DNA of 64,000 bases from Variovorax boronicumulans (GCF_007677875.1 NZ_VEDO01000007.1:186001-250000); one strand, 5' to 3'. Counted from the first letter of the stretch, positions 30,894-42,258 are shown. Notes: generated from the sequence alone by a model not told the origin. A program made the numbers and translations.

Positions 30894-32993
30894 TCAGTTG
30901 AAGGTCTTGCCTTCGGCGGCCAGGCGCGCGAGCAGCGGCGCGGGCTGCCAGAACGCAGCGTCGTCGAGCGGGTTGGTCGCGAAGCGCCGCATGGCCTGGA
31001 CCACGTTGAACAGGCCGACCTGGTCCGCATACAGCATGGGGCCGCCGCGGTGCACCGGGAAGCCATAGCCGAAGATGTAGACCACGTCGATGTCGCTGGC
31101 CTTGTTGGCGATGCCTTCTTCCAGGATGTGGGCCGCCTCATTGACGAGCGCGAACACCAGCCGCTGCACGATCTCCTCGTCGGAGATCTTGCGCGGGGTG
31201 ATGCCGAGGGCCTGGCGGTGCTCCTCGATCATCTTGACGACTTCGGCGTTCGGGATCGCGTCGCGCTTGCCGGCCACATAGTCGTACCAGCCCGCGCCGG
31301 TCTTCTGGCCGTAGCGGCCACGCTCGCAGAGCAGATCAGCCGTCTTGCTGTACTTCATGCCCGGCTTCTCCACGTAGCGGCGCTTGCGGATCGCCCAGCC
31401 GATGTCGTTGCCGGCCAGATCGCCCATGCGGAACGGGCCCATCGCGAAGCCGAACTTCTCGATGGCCTTGTCGACCTGTTCGGGCGTGCAGCCTTCGTCG
31501 AGCAGGAAGCCGGCCTGGCGGCTGTACTGCTCGATCATGCGGTTGCCGATGAAGCCGTCGCAGACGCCCGAAACCACAGCCGTCTTCTTGATCTTCTTGG
31601 CCACCGTCATCACGGTAGCCAGCACGTCCTTGCCGGTCTTGGCGCCGCGCACGACTTCGAGCAGCTTCATGACGTTGGCCGGGCTGAAGAAGTGCAGGCC
31701 CACCACGTCCTGCGGGCGCTGCGTGAAAGCGGCGATCTTGTCCACGTCCAGCGTGGAGGTGTTGCTGGCCAGGATGGCGCCGGGCTTCATGACGGCATCG
31801 AGCTTCTTGAACACCTGCTCCTTGACGCCGAGCTCCTCGAACACGGCCTCGATCACGAGGTCGGCGTCGGCCAGGTCGTCGTAGGACAGCGTGGTCTTGA
31901 GCAGGGCCATGCGCTGCTCGTACTTGTCCTGCTTGAGCTTGCCCTTCTTGACCTGCGCTTCGTAGTTCTTGCGGATGGTGGCCACGCCGCGGTCCAGCGC
32001 CTCCTGCTTCATCTCCAGCATGGTCACCGGGATGCCCGCGTTCAGGAAGTTCATGCTGATGCCGCCGCCCATGGTGCCGGCGCCGATCACGGCCACCTTC
32101 TCGATCTTGCGCTGCGGCTGGTCCTCGGGCACATCCGGGATCTTGGAGGCGGCGCGCTCGGCCGTGAACAGATGGCGCAGCGCGCGCGACTCGGGCGTCC
32201 ACATCAACTGGATGAAGGCCTCGCGCTCGGCCGCCATGCCCGCGTCGAACTTCTGCTTGGTGGCCGCTTCCACGGTGTCCACGCACTTGGCGGGCGCGGG
32301 AAAGTTCTTGGCCATGCCCTTGACCATGTTGCGCGCGAACTGGAAGTAGGCGTCGCCCTTGGGGTGCTTGCAGGGCAGGTTGCGCACCAGCGGCAAGGGG
32401 CGCGCATCGGCGACCGAGCGCGCATAGGCCAGGGCTTCCTCCGCCAGTGACTCGGGCGAGGCCGCCATCTTGTCGAACAGCTTCTGGCCCGGCACGGCAG
32501 CGATGAACTCGCTCTTGACCGGCTCGCCGCTCACGATCATGTTGAGGGCCGCTTCCACGCCCAGCACGCGCGGCAGGCGCTGCGTCCCGCCGGCGCCGGG
32601 CACCAGGCCCAGCTTGACCTCGGGCAGCGCGACCGCGCAGCCAGGCGCGGCGATGCGGTAGTGGCAGCCCAGTGCCAGTTCCAGCCCACCGCCCATGCAG
32701 ACCGAGTGGATGGCCGCCACCACGGGCTTGGCCGAGTTCTCGACGGCCAGGATCACGCTAAGCAGGTTGGGCTCCTGCAGCGCCTTGGCCGAACCGAACT
32801 CCTTGATGTCGGCGCCGCCCGAGAAGGCCTTGCCGGCGCCCGTGAGCACGATGGCGCGCACGGCCGCATCGGCGTTCGCCCGGGCCAGGCCATCGGCGAT
32901 GCCCTGGCGGGTCGCGAGCCCGAGTCCATTGACCGGTGGGTTGTTCAGGCTGATGACGGCAACGTCACCGTGGACTGCATAGGCAGCGGTCAT
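30894..32993 (-). CDS. Bifunctional enoyl-CoA hydratase / 3-hydroxyacyl-CoA dehydrogenase
   Basis: This 699-residue protein carries two consecutive beta-oxidation steps. Residues 1-190 are a crotonase domain with the oxyanion-hole segments [17 protein letters not shown] (near 57) and [18 protein letters not shown] (near 95). An NAD-binding 3-hydroxyacyl-CoA dehydrogenase domain follows with [19 protein letters not shown] near residue 300 and [19 protein letters not shown] near residue 420, and a C-terminal helical domain ends the protein. It resembles FadB/FadJ and peroxisomal-type multifunctional enzymes. It is the first gene of the 11-gene operon and lies downstream of a palindrome at 33021-33032. 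Confidence 0.95.
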   Translation of the reverse strand: MTAAYAVHGDVAVISLNNPPVNGLGLATRQGIADGLARANADAAVRAIVLTGAGKAFSGGADIKEFGSAKALQEPNLLSVILAVENSAKPVVAAIHSVCMGGGLELALGCHYRIAAPGCAVALPEVKLGLVPGAGGTQRLPRVLGVEAALNMIVSGEPVKSEFIAAVPGQKLFDKMAASPESLAEEALAYARSVADARPLPLVRNLPCKHPKGDAYFQFARNMVKGMAKNFPAPAKCVDTVEAATKQKFDAGMAAEREAFIQLMWTPESRALRHLFTAERAASKIPDVPEDQPQRKIEKVAVIGAGTMGGGISMNFLNAGIPVTMLEMKQEALDRGVATIRKNYEAQVKKGKLKQDKYEQRMALLKTTLSYDDLADADLVIEAVFEELGVKEQVFKKLDAVMKPGAILASNTSTLDVDKIAAFTQRPQDVVGLHFFSPANVMKLLEVVRGAKTGKDVLATVMTVAKKIKKTAVVSGVCDGFIGNRMIEQYSRQAGFLLDEGCTPEQVDKAIEKFGFAMGPFRMGDLAGNDIGWAIRKRRYVEKPGMKYSKTADLLCERGRYGQKTGAGWYDYVAGKRDAIPNAEVVKMIEEHRQALGITPRKISDEEIVQRLVFALVNEAAHILEEGIANKASDIDVVYIFGYGFPVHRGGPMLYADQVGLFNVVQAMRRFATNPLDDAAFWQPAPLLARLAAEGKTFN

Positions 32994-33020
32994 GCTGGGG
33001 CTCCTCGTTGGACATGAAAA

Positions 33021-33045
33021 GAACGACCGTTCACTTTTCATTCTA
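33021..33045 (-). promoter_or_regulatory. Predicted operator and -10 box of the acyl-CoA operon
   Basis: On the minus strand a TAGAAT -10-like hexamer (33045-33040) is followed by a perfect 5+5 palindrome, GAACG-gt-CGTTC (33032-33021), 28 bases before the first gene's ATG. A repressor bound just after the -10 would block transcription. A near-identical palindrome sits in the same position before the CoA ligase gene. Palindromes of this type are typical of TetR-family operators. No clear -35 box is visible. Confidence 0.5.
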
Positions 33046-33178
33046 GGGGTGAAGCAACCACTGCCGGATCGGTGTTGTCCCGATCGGGACATGGCGTCTG
33101 GCAGGCTTGGTTACACCTTGTTTCCAAGTGACCATGTCGTCAAACCGTCATGTCCAGAGGATGCAATGCGCGGCTTCC

Positions 33179-34786
33179 ATGAACGATGTCGCTTCGCCCT
33201 CCCCGTCCAAGCCCGTGCTCGCGCGCCGCCTCGTGGCCGCGTTCTGCCTGACGCTGCTGCTGTGCCTCGCGGGCACGGCCATCGGCATCCGCTCGCTGCA
33301 GCGCGTCGATGCCGCCACGCAGCAGGCGATCGCCCACAGCGTGGCCAACGAACGCCTGGTGGCCGATGCCTACCGGCTGCAGGCCACGAACGCCGCGCGC
33401 TACAAGGCCTTCGCGCTGAGCTCCGAACCCGAAGTCGGCGAACTGCTGCTGGCCGACATCGGGGCCATGCGCACCGAATACCAGCGGCTGCTGCAGCAGC
33501 TGCGGCAACGCCTGCAAGGCCATGCCGATGCCGAGCGACTCGCGCTGGTGCTGCGCCATGGCGAGGCCTTCGACGCTGCCGTGCAGGAGCTCGTCGCCGC
33601 GCGTGAGTCGGGGCTGACCGAGCGCATCCGCAAGGTCTTCACCGAGCGCTTCGAGCCGGCCATGCAGCGGCTCATGGCCAGCCTGGACCAACTGGCCACG
33701 CTGCAGCGCCAGGCCATCGACGCCACGGGCCAGGACATCGCGGCGCTCAGCGCCTCCGCACGCCAGGCCCTGCTGGTCTTCGGCGCGGCCGCATTGCTGC
33801 TGGGCGCCCTGCTCGCGAGGTGGCTGGTGCGCAGCATCTCCGGGCCGATCCGCCAGGCCGGCGAGACCGCGCAGCGCGTGGCCAGCCTGGATCTGCGCGA
33901 GGACATCGCCGGCCATGGCCGCGACGAGGCGGGCCGCATGCTGCAGTCGCTGGCCAGCATGCAGGGCGCCCTGCGCGCGCTGGTGGGCCAGGTGCGCGAG
34001 GCGGCCCAGGCCGTGCGCACGGGTGCGGGCGAGATCTCGCTGGGCAACCACGACCTCTCCGAGCGCACGGGCATGGCAGCCACCAGCCTGCAGCAGACCG
34101 CAGCTTCGCTGGAACACATCACGGGCCAGTTGCAGCACGCAGCCCGGCACTCGCAGGAGGCCCAGGCCCGCGCGCACCAGGCCGCGGCGCAGGCGGTCCA
34201 GGGCAGCGCGGCCTTCGCCCAGGTGGTGCAGACCATGGCGGGCATCGAGCAGTCCTCGCGCAAGGTCTCGGATGTGATCGGCGTGATCGACGGCATCGCC
34301 TTCCAGACCAACATCCTCGCGCTCAACGCGGCCGTGGAAGCGGCCCGTGCCGGTGAGTCGGGTCGCGGCTTCGCGGTGGTGGCGGCCGAGGTGCGCCAGC
34401 TGGCCAACCGCTCGGCCGCGGCCGCGCGCGAGATCAAGTGTCTGATCGCCGAATCCATGGGCAGCGTGGCCACCGGCGCGCAACTCGTGGGCCAGACCAG
34501 CGAAGGCATGGCCGGCATCGTTGCCGCGATCCAGGGCGTGGCCGACACGCTGGGCGAGATCGCCCAGGCCAGCCGCGCGCAGACCGAGGACATCGCGCAG
34601 ATCAACACCGCCGTCTCTTCGCTGGACCAGATGACGCAGCAGAACGCCGCGCTGGTCGAGCAGGCCGCCGCCGCCTCCGAAGGCCTGCGCCAGCAGGCCC
34701 AGGCACTGGCGACGCTGATCAGCCGCTTCGCACTGCCGGCGGACGCCGCCCTCCCCTACACCTCCAGCCACTCCTTGCGGATGTAG
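33179..34786 (+). CDS. Methyl-accepting chemotaxis protein
   Basis: The 535-residue receptor has a first membrane helix ([20 protein letters not shown], about 17-36), a periplasmic four-helix-bundle-like domain rich in Ala, Leu and Gln, and a second helix near residues 197-220. A HAMP region follows ([20 protein letters not shown]), and the cytoplasmic signalling hairpin carries the conserved tip [20 protein letters not shown] near residue 365. No C-terminal pentapeptide for methyltransferase docking is present; it ends SHSLRM. The ATG before NDVASPSP is preferred. The last 31 bases overlap the convergent end of livF. Confidence 0.94.
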   Translation: MNDVASPSPSKPVLARRLVAAFCLTLLLCLAGTAIGIRSLQRVDAATQQAIAHSVANERLVADAYRLQATNAARYKAFALSSEPEVGELLLADIGAMRTEYQRLLQQLRQRLQGHADAERLALVLRHGEAFDAAVQELVAARESGLTERIRKVFTERFEPAMQRLMASLDQLATLQRQAIDATGQDIAALSASARQALLVFGAAALLLGALLARWLVRSISGPIRQAGETAQRVASLDLREDIAGHGRDEAGRMLQSLASMQGALRALVGQVREAAQAVRTGAGEISLGNHDLSERTGMAATSLQQTAASLEHITGQLQHAARHSQEAQARAHQAAAQAVQGSAAFAQVVQTMAGIEQSSRKVSDVIGVIDGIAFQTNILALNAAVEAARAGESGRGFAVVAAEVRQLANRSAAAAREIKCLIAESMGSVATGAQLVGQTSEGMAGIVAAIQGVADTLGEIAQASRAQTEDIAQINTAVSSLDQMTQQNAALVEQAAAASEGLRQQAQALATLISRFALPADAALPYTSSHSLRM

Positions 34787-35451
34787 GCATCGGCGCGCAG
34801 GGCCTCGGGCGTGCCCTGGAACACGATGCTGCCATGGCCCATCACCAGCGCCCGGTCGGAGATGGTCATGGCGATGGTCAGTTTCTGCTCGATCAGCAGC
34901 ACCGAGATGCCCTTGGCCTTGAGCGTCTTGAGGTACTCGCCCACGAGCTCGACGATCTTGGGCGCCAGGCCCTCGGTGGGCTCGTCGATGATGATGAGGT
35001 CGGGGTCGCCCATCAGCGTGCGGCACAGCGTGAGCATCTGCTGCTCGCCGCCCGACAGCACGCCGGCCTCGGTGTGCTGGCGTTCCCTCAGCCGCGGGAA
35101 CATGCCGTACATGTCGTCGAAGTTCCAGCGGCTGCCCTGCCCCTTGCCCTTCTGGCCCAGCATGAGGTTCTGGTGCACGGTCAGCGTGGGGAAGATGTCG
35201 CGGTTCTCGGGCACGTAGCCGATGCCGAGGTGGGCGATCTCGTAGGCCTTGCGGCCCAGGATGTTCTGGCCTTTCCAGCCGATCCGGCCCTCGCAGTCCA
35301 CCAGGCCCATGATGGCCTTGGCCGTGGTGGAACGGCCCGAGCCGTTGCGCCCGAGCAGCGCGACGATCTCGCCCTGGCCGATCTCCAGGTTCACGCCATG
35401 CAGCACATGGCTCTTGCCGTAGTAGGCGTGCAGGTTGTCGATGTTCAGCAT
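34756..35451 (-). CDS. livF: ABC transporter ATP-binding protein LivF
   Basis: This 231-residue protein is the second ATPase of a branched-chain amino acid-type (HAAT) importer. The ABC signature [12 protein letters not shown] (near 134) and Walker B with its switch ([13 protein letters not shown], near 155) are intact. The Walker A loop reads GRNGSGRST (near residues 35-43), with arginine where the invariant lysine is expected; the DNA codon is CGT, so this is not a misreading. It lies one base after livG and ends the transporter operon. Confidence 0.93.
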   Translation of the reverse strand: MLNIDNLHAYYGKSHVLHGVNLEIGQGEIVALLGRNGSGRSTTAKAIMGLVDCEGRIGWKGQNILGRKAYEIAHLGIGYVPENRDIFPTLTVHQNLMLGQKGKGQGSRWNFDDMYGMFPRLRERQHTEAGVLSGGEQQMLTLCRTLMGDPDLIIIDEPTEGLAPKIVELVGEYLKTLKAKGISVLLIEQKLTIAMTISDRALVMGHGSIVFQGTPEALRADAYIRKEWLEV

Positions 35452-35452
35452 G

Positions 35453-36244
35453 TCAATGTCCGCCTGCTTGCTGTTCTGCCAGCACCGAGCCCAGGTAGGC
35501 CTCCTGCACGCGCTGGTTGGCGCGCACAGCGTCGGGCGTGTCGAAGGCCAGGACCTCGCCGTAGACCAGCACGGCGATCTTGTCGGCCAGGCCGAACACC
35601 ACGCCCATGTCGTGTTCCACCGTCAGCAGCGTCTTGCCCACGGTCACGTCGCGGATCAGCTGGATGAAGCGCGTGGTCTCGCTCTTGCTCATGCCGGCCG
35701 TGGGTTCGTCCAGCAGCACCACCTCGGAGCCCCCGGCGATCGTCAGGCCGATTTCCAGTGCACGCTGCTCCGCATAGGTCAGGTTCATGGCCAGCACGTC
35801 GCGGCGCTTGTCCAGCTTGAGCATGTGCATGAGCTGTTCGGCGCGGTCGTTGGCGTCCTTGAGGTCGGCCAGGAACTTCCAGAACGCGTAGCGGTAGCCC
35901 AGCGACCACAGCACGCCGCAGCGCAGGTTTTCGAAGACCGACAGGCGCGTGAACAGGTTGGAGACCTGGAAGCTGCGCGAGAGGCCGCGCCGGTTGATTT
36001 CGTACGGCGCCAGGCCGTCGATGCGCTGGCCCTTGAGCCGGATCTCTCCGCTCGTGGGCTTGAGGCGCCCGCTGACCAGGTTGAACAGCGTGGACTTGCC
36101 CGCGCCGTTGGGGCCGATGATGGCCACGCGCTCGCCGGCCGCGACCCTGAGTTCGGCGCCACGGATGATTTCGGTCTTGCCGAAGCTCTTGCGCAGGTCG
36201 ATGAGTTCGAGCGCGTAGCCCGTGGTGGATGACGTTTCGCTCAC
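35453..36244 (-). CDS. livG: ABC transporter ATP-binding protein LivG
   Basis: The 263-residue ATPase has a normal Walker A, IGPNGAGKST (near 43), and Walker B, VVLLDEPTAGM (near 180). The signature region reads LTYAEQRALEIG in place of the canonical LSGGQ, a divergence common in LivG proteins. Translation should begin at GTG 36244, which overlaps the livM stop as GTGA and has GGGAGG four bases upstream, so it is coupled to livM. It pairs with LivF to power uptake. Confidence 0.93.
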   Translation of the reverse strand: MSETSSTTGYALELIDLRKSFGKTEIIRGAELRVAAGERVAIIGPNGAGKSTLFNLVSGRLKPTSGEIRLKGQRIDGLAPYEINRRGLSRSFQVSNLFTRLSVFENLRCGVLWSLGYRYAFWKFLADLKDANDRAEQLMHMLKLDKRRDVLAMNLTYAEQRALEIGLTIAGGSEVVLLDEPTAGMSKSETTRFIQLIRDVTVGKTLLTVEHDMGVVFGLADKIAVLVYGEVLAFDTPDAVRANQRVQEAYLGSVLAEQQAGGH

Positions 36245-37533
36245 GCGGCCTCCCGCCGTTTGATTTCCTTCTCGATCGCGATCTGCGCCTCGCCCCAGTC
36301 GTGCATGAAGCTGCGGCGCGCGAGCTCGAACAGGCCGATGCCAGTCAGCAGCACGAAGATGCAGCCGAACCAGCTGTCCCGGCTCTCCACATTCAGCGTT
36401 GCGCCCAGGAAGTGCAGCTCCGGCCCCATGGCCGCACCCAGTTGCAGGTGGTAGATCATCTCCACCATCGCGGCGGCGCCGGCCAGCAGCACCAGCGCCG
36501 TGGCGCCCAGCGCGAGATAGGAGGTCCACAGCCGGCGCAATTGGCCGAAGGCGGCCACGCGCAGGTTCATCATGACCAGGCTGGCGATGCCGCCCGGCGC
36601 ATACATGACCATGAACAGGAACACCAGGCCCAGGTACAGCAGCCAGGCCTTGGTGAACTCGGAGAGCAGCACGAAGGCCAGCACCATCAGGATGCCGCCG
36701 ATGATGGGGCCGAAGAAGAAGGTCGCCCCGCCCAGGAAGGTGAACAACAAGTAGCCGCCCGAGCGCCCTGCGCCCACCACCTCGGCCGTCACGATCTCGA
36801 AGTTCAGCGCCCCCAGGCCGCCGGCGATGCCGGCGAAGAAGCCCGCGATGATGAAGGCCAGATAGCGCACACGCTGCGTGCTGTAGCCGATGAACTCCAC
36901 GCGCTCGGCGTTGTCGCGCACGGCGTTGAGCATGCGGCCCAGCGGGGTGCGCGTGAACGCGAACATGGCGGCCACGCACACGAAGGTGTAGACGGCGATC
37001 AGGTAGTAGACCTGGATCTGCGGCCCGTAACTGATGCCGAAGAAGGGCTTGCCGGCGACGCGGTTGCCGCTCACACCGGCCTCTCCGCCGAAGAAGCCCG
37101 AGAACATCAGCGACATCGCGAACACGAGTTCGGCCATGCCCAGCGTGATCATCGCGAACGGCGTGCCGGCCTTCTTGGTCGTGACGAAGCCAAACAGCAC
37201 GGCGAAGAACATGCCCGCCAGACCGCCCACGATGGGCAGCAGGCTGACCGGGATGGGCAGCGTGCCGCCGCTGACCATGTTCAGCGCATGGATCGCCACG
37301 TAGGAGCCCAGGCCGGTGTAGACCGCATGGCCGAAGCTCAGCATGCCGCCCTGCCCGAGCAACATGTTGTAGGACAGGCAGGCGATGATGGCGATGCCCA
37401 TCTGCGACAGCATGGTCGCCGACAGGTTGCTCGTGAACACCAGTGGCGCCACGGCCATCACGAGCGCGAACAGGCTCCAGACGGCGAAGCGGCCGACGTT
37501 CCAGGGCTTGAAGCTGTAGTACGTCTTCGGCAT
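36241..37533 (-). CDS. livM: ABC transporter permease LivM
   Basis: The 430-residue permease has about ten hydrophobic segments. It includes the family motif MLLGQGGMLSFGHAVYTGLGSYVA (split here as MLLGQGGMLSFGHA and YTGLGSYVA, near residues 58-80) and the RTPLGRMLNAVRDNAERVEF cytoplasmic loop near residue 190, which contacts the ATPases. About 100 C-terminal residues beyond the usual LivM length end in a charged tail. One base separates it from livH, and its stop overlaps the livG start. Confidence 0.93.
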   Translation of the reverse strand: MPKTYYSFKPWNVGRFAVWSLFALVMAVAPLVFTSNLSATMLSQMGIAIIACLSYNMLLGQGGMLSFGHAVYTGLGSYVAIHALNMVSGGTLPIPVSLLPIVGGLAGMFFAVLFGFVTTKKAGTPFAMITLGMAELVFAMSLMFSGFFGGEAGVSGNRVAGKPFFGISYGPQIQVYYLIAVYTFVCVAAMFAFTRTPLGRMLNAVRDNAERVEFIGYSTQRVRYLAFIIAGFFAGIAGGLGALNFEIVTAEVVGAGRSGGYLLFTFLGGATFFFGPIIGGILMVLAFVLLSEFTKAWLLYLGLVFLFMVMYAPGGIASLVMMNLRVAAFGQLRRLWTSYLALGATALVLLAGAAAMVEMIYHLQLGAAMGPELHFLGATLNVESRDSWFGCIFVLLTGIGLFELARRSFMHDWGEAQIAIEKEIKRREAA

Positions 37534-37534
37534 C

Positions 37535-38572
37535 TCAACCCTCCCGGCTGCCCAGCAGGCCCTTGGGCCTGAAGATCAGGATCAGCACGAGGAACAGGTA
37601 GGGCAGGATGGGCGCCACCTGCGAGACCGTGAGCGTCAGCAGCGCGTTGCTGCTGGCAGCAGGCCCGGGCTCCATGCCCATGCTGCGCAACAGGCCGAGC
37701 AGCGAGCCGTCCATGGCCACTGCGAAGGTCTGGATCACGCCGATCAGGATGGACGCCAGGAAGGCGCCCGACAGCGAACCCATGCCGCCCACCACCACCA
37801 CCACGAAGATGATGGATCCCACCGTGGCCGCCATCGCCGGCTCGGTCACGAATGTGGAGCCGCCGATCACGCCAGCCAGGCCAGCCAGCGCGGCGCCCGC
37901 GCCGAACACCAGCATGAACACCCGCGGCACGTTGTGGCCGAGCGACTCCACGGCCTCGGGGTGCGTGAGCGCGGCCTGGATGACCAGGCCGATGCGCGTG
38001 CGTGTGAGCAGCAGCCAGACCGCCAGCAGCATCAGCACGGCCACCAGCATCATGAAGCCGCGCGTGGCCGGGAACGGCGAGCAGACCACGCGCACGGCGG
38101 CGTCGGCCGCCTGGCACATGCCGCTCGGCGTTGCGCCCCAGACCAGGCTGAGGCCGTTCGCCGAATGCTGCACCAGCGTGAAGGCAGGCCCCTGCAGCAC
38201 GGGCGGCGGCGTGAACGGCACGGCCGTGCGGCCCCAGACCAGCTGCACGATCTCCAGGATCACGAAGGACAGGCCGAACGTCACCAGCAATTCGGGCACG
38301 TGGCCGTACTTGTGGACCTTGCGCAGGCACAGCCGCTCGAACAAGGAGCCGAGCACGCCCACGACGATGGGCGCCAGCACCAGTGCCGGCCAGAAGCCGA
38401 CCAGCTGCGACACCGTGTAGCCCGCGTACGCGCCGAGCATGTAGAAGCTCGCGTGCGCGAAATTGAGCACGCCCATCATGCTGAAGATCAGCGTGAGCCC
38501 GGAGCTGAGCATGAACAGCAGCAGGCCGTAGCTCAGCCCGTTGAGCATCGAGATCGTGAAGAACTCCATCAC
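37535..38572 (-). CDS. livH: ABC transporter permease LivH
   Basis: This 345-residue permease has about eight hydrophobic segments. It opens with MLNGLSYGLLLFMLSSGLTL and continues with MMGVLNFAHASFYMLGAYAG, the classic LivH signature, followed by a RTRIGLVIQAALTHPEAVES cytoplasmic loop near residue 190. It is longer than E. coli LivH by an inserted loop near residue 130-160. It is the first transporter gene after the terminator at 38604-38636. Confidence 0.93.
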   Translation of the reverse strand: MMEFFTISMLNGLSYGLLLFMLSSGLTLIFSMMGVLNFAHASFYMLGAYAGYTVSQLVGFWPALVLAPIVVGVLGSLFERLCLRKVHKYGHVPELLVTFGLSFVILEIVQLVWGRTAVPFTPPPVLQGPAFTLVQHSANGLSLVWGATPSGMCQAADAAVRVVCSPFPATRGFMMLVAVLMLLAVWLLLTRTRIGLVIQAALTHPEAVESLGHNVPRVFMLVFGAGAALAGLAGVIGGSTFVTEPAMAATVGSIIFVVVVVGGMGSLSGAFLASILIGVIQTFAVAMDGSLLGLLRSMGMEPGPAASSNALLTLTVSQVAPILPYLFLVLILIFRPKGLLGSREG

Positions 38573-38603
38573 CTCACCTTTGCGACCGCCAGGTCAACCT
38601 CAC

Positions 38604-38636
38604 AAAAAAGCCCGAGCCAGAACCTCTGGGTCGGGC
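38604..38636 (-). terminator. Intrinsic terminator between binding-protein and permease genes
   Basis: On the minus strand GCCCGA (38636-38631) pairs with TCGGGC (38615-38610), extended inside by CCAG/CTGG, and is followed directly by six T residues (38609-38604). It lies between the substrate-binding protein stop (38677) and the livH start (38572). Partial readthrough here would give more binding protein than membrane components. Confidence 0.8.
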
Positions 38637-38676
38637 CGGTGGACGGCAATACGCCGCCCGCGGTACCACGCAGGTG

Positions 38677-39909
38677 TCATCCAGGCCGCTTCATCTGGCA
38701 GCTGGTGGGCGTGCTGGAGACGTAGGACTCGAAGGTCTTGACCGGTGCCAGCGTCATGCCAGTGTTCTCCGGGCTGTAGGGGTACTTGGCATCGGCCTTC
38801 TGCCAGACACTGAGGTACAGCGGCTGCTGCAGTTGGTGGTCGGCCTTGCGGATCTCGACATCGCCGTTGAAGCTCTTGAACTTCAGACCTTCCATCGCCG
38901 CGGCCACCTTCACTGGATCGGTGGACTTGGCCTTGGCCATGGCCTCGGACAGCGCGTTGTAGATGTGGATCACCGAGCCGGTGTAGAAGTCGTCCTTGAA
39001 CTTGGTCTGGAACTCGGTCATCCATTGGCCCATCTGGCCGCCCATGTTGTAGTGGTTGTAGGCGACCTGGTAGACGCGGCCGGCACCGCCCGTGCCCAGC
39101 GCCGTGGGTGTGCCGGTCACCCCAGCGTAGTAGGTGTAGAACTTGCCGTTGTAGCCGCCTTCGTTGGCGGCTTTGACCAGCAGGGCCAGGTCAGAACCCC
39201 AGTTGCCGGTGATCACGGTGTCGGCACCCGAGGCCTTGATCTTGGCGATGTAGGGCGCGAAGTCGCGCACCTGTGCCAGCGGGTGCAGGTCTTCGCCGAC
39301 GATCTGCACATCGGCCCGCTTGCGCGCCAGGTTTTCCTTGGCGTACTTCACGACCTGCTGGCCGTGCGAGTAGTTCTGGTTGAGCAGGTAAACCTTCTTG
39401 ATGTCCGGCTGGTCCTTCATGTAGGTGGTCAGCGCCTCGATCTTCATCGAGGTGTCGGCATCGAAGCGGAAATGCCAGTAGTTGCACTTGCTGTTGGTGA
39501 AGTCCGGGTCCACGGCCGAGTGGTTGAGGTAGATCACCTCCTTGCCGGGATTGCGCGCGTTGTGCTTGTCGATGGCATCGATCAGGGCGGCCGCGACCGA
39601 GGAGCCGTTGCCCTGCGTGACGTAGCGCACGCCCTGGTCCAGCGCGGCCTTGAGGTTGTTCAGGCTCTCTGCCGGGCTTAGCTTGTTGTCGAAGGGCACC
39701 ACTTCGAACTTCACGCCGGCCGGGTTGTTCTGGTTGAACTTCTCGGCGAAGAACTGGAAGCTCTTGACCTGGTTGTTGCCCACCGGGCCCATCAGGCCGG
39801 ACAGTGGGTCGATCCAGGCAATCTTGACCGTCTCGCCCTTCTGGGCGTAGGCGCCCATGGCACAGGCCATCAGCACGGAGGCTGCAACGAGTCGTACAAC
39901 TGGCTTCAT
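38677..39909 (-). CDS. Periplasmic branched-chain amino acid-type substrate-binding protein
   Basis: The 410-residue protein begins with a signal peptide (MKPVVRLVAASVLMACAMGAYA, cleavage after AYA). It then has the type I periplasmic-binding fold of the LivJ/LivK family: IAWIDPLSGLMGPVGNNQVK near the N-terminus, KVYLLNQNYSHGQQVVKYAK near residue 165, and GADTVITGNWGSDLALLVKA near residue 225. It would capture the solute for LivHMGF. The neighbouring CoA ligase and acyl-CoA operon make an organic acid as likely a ligand as an amino acid. A GGAG ribosome-binding site lies upstream of the ATG. Confidence 0.93.
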   Translation of the reverse strand: MKPVVRLVAASVLMACAMGAYAQKGETVKIAWIDPLSGLMGPVGNNQVKSFQFFAEKFNQNNPAGVKFEVVPFDNKLSPAESLNNLKAALDQGVRYVTQGNGSSVAAALIDAIDKHNARNPGKEVIYLNHSAVDPDFTNSKCNYWHFRFDADTSMKIEALTTYMKDQPDIKKVYLLNQNYSHGQQVVKYAKENLARKRADVQIVGEDLHPLAQVRDFAPYIAKIKASGADTVITGNWGSDLALLVKAANEGGYNGKFYTYYAGVTGTPTALGTGGAGRVYQVAYNHYNMGGQMGQWMTEFQTKFKDDFYTGSVIHIYNALSEAMAKAKSTDPVKVAAAMEGLKFKSFNGDVEIRKADHQLQQPLYLSVWQKADAKYPYSPENTGMTLAPVKTFESYVSSTPTSCQMKRPG

Positions 39910-40016
39910 TCGGTCGTCTCCTGGTGGTCTCAAAAAAGTGGGGGCAGGTTACAAGTCTTCGTTTCGCGCCCCGTGAGGGATTGCCCTAGGCGTTGTCGTG
40001 CGCGGCTCACCCCGCG

Positions 40017-41666
<1,650 letters not shown>

Positions 41667-41708
41667 GGCTCCCGGAAACGCTTGTTTTGGACGGCCAGCA
41701 TCGTAATC

Positions 41709-41732
41709 GCACGACCGTTCGGTATTTACCCC
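41709..41732 (-). promoter_or_regulatory. Predicted operator and -10 box of the CoA ligase gene
   Basis: On the minus strand a TAAATA -10-like box (about 41730-41725) is followed at once by CCGAACGGTCGTGCG (41722-41708), an imperfect palindrome with one arm mismatch. Its core is the same as the palindrome before the bifunctional hydratase/dehydrogenase gene, in the same position relative to the -10-like box. This suggests a common TetR-type repressor. Confidence 0.45.
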
Positions 41733-41756
41733 TACGCCTTGCGGCGCGGATGGTCA

Positions 41757-42128
41757 CTGGGCCTGGGTGTCGAGCGCGGTCGGCATGGCGTCCAGCAGTC
41801 CAGGTCCGCGGCCGTGCCGTCGGCCACCAGCAGGTTCAGCAGCACGGCCTCGCCCTAAGCCTGCCAGGTCGCCAGCGCGCTCAGCACGGGCGAGGTGCCG
41901 GCCGGCAGGTTGCTCACCAGCGAGATGCCGCCGCTCCGTGCGACGATCTTGTGGAACAAGCCTTTCGCCATCGGAGAAGTCATGCCCGCGAGCACGTTGT
42001 TGGCGCCGGCGGACCCGCCCGAGACCGTGATGGTGTCGGCGTCGCCGCCGAAGGCCGCAACGTTGCTGCGCAGCCAGCGTGGCGCCGCCATGTTCTCCAG
42101 CAGTACGAAGTTGCCCGAATCGTCGCCT
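41757..42128 (-). pseudogene. Carboxylesterase type B fragment
   Basis: Minus-strand text shows the core of a carboxylesterase/lipase: [19 protein letters not shown], then [18 protein letters not shown] around the nucleophile elbow, and SPMAKGLFHKIVARSGG. It begins abruptly at about 42128, in the middle of the fold, meets an in-frame TAG near 41858 (probably from a CAG glutamine codon), and resumes with GEAVLLNLLVADGTAADL. It is then lost in a frame change near 41800. The N-terminal third, the catalytic acid and the histidine are absent, so it cannot be active. Together with the next entry it fills the 590-base gap between the CoA ligase and selO. Confidence 0.75.
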
Positions 42129-42215
42129 GCGCTGCTGCGCGACGCCGGCCTGGACGCGGTCACGCTGCACCGGCGCAACGCGCAATACGCCATGCTGGCC
42201 AGCTGGCGCGGGTAG
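42123..42215 (+). pseudogene. Possible 3' end of an unidentified plus-strand gene
   Basis: A plus-strand frame reading [20 protein letters not shown] and ending in TAG at 42215 looks like the C-terminus of a real protein and has no upstream coding continuation. It starts where the esterase homology on the other strand ends, so the two look like fragments brought together by a deletion. The parent family is not recognised. Confidence 0.3.
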
Positions 42216-42258
42216 CCCCTGCCAACCGGGGTTACCCGGCGTCACCGACAATCGGCCC

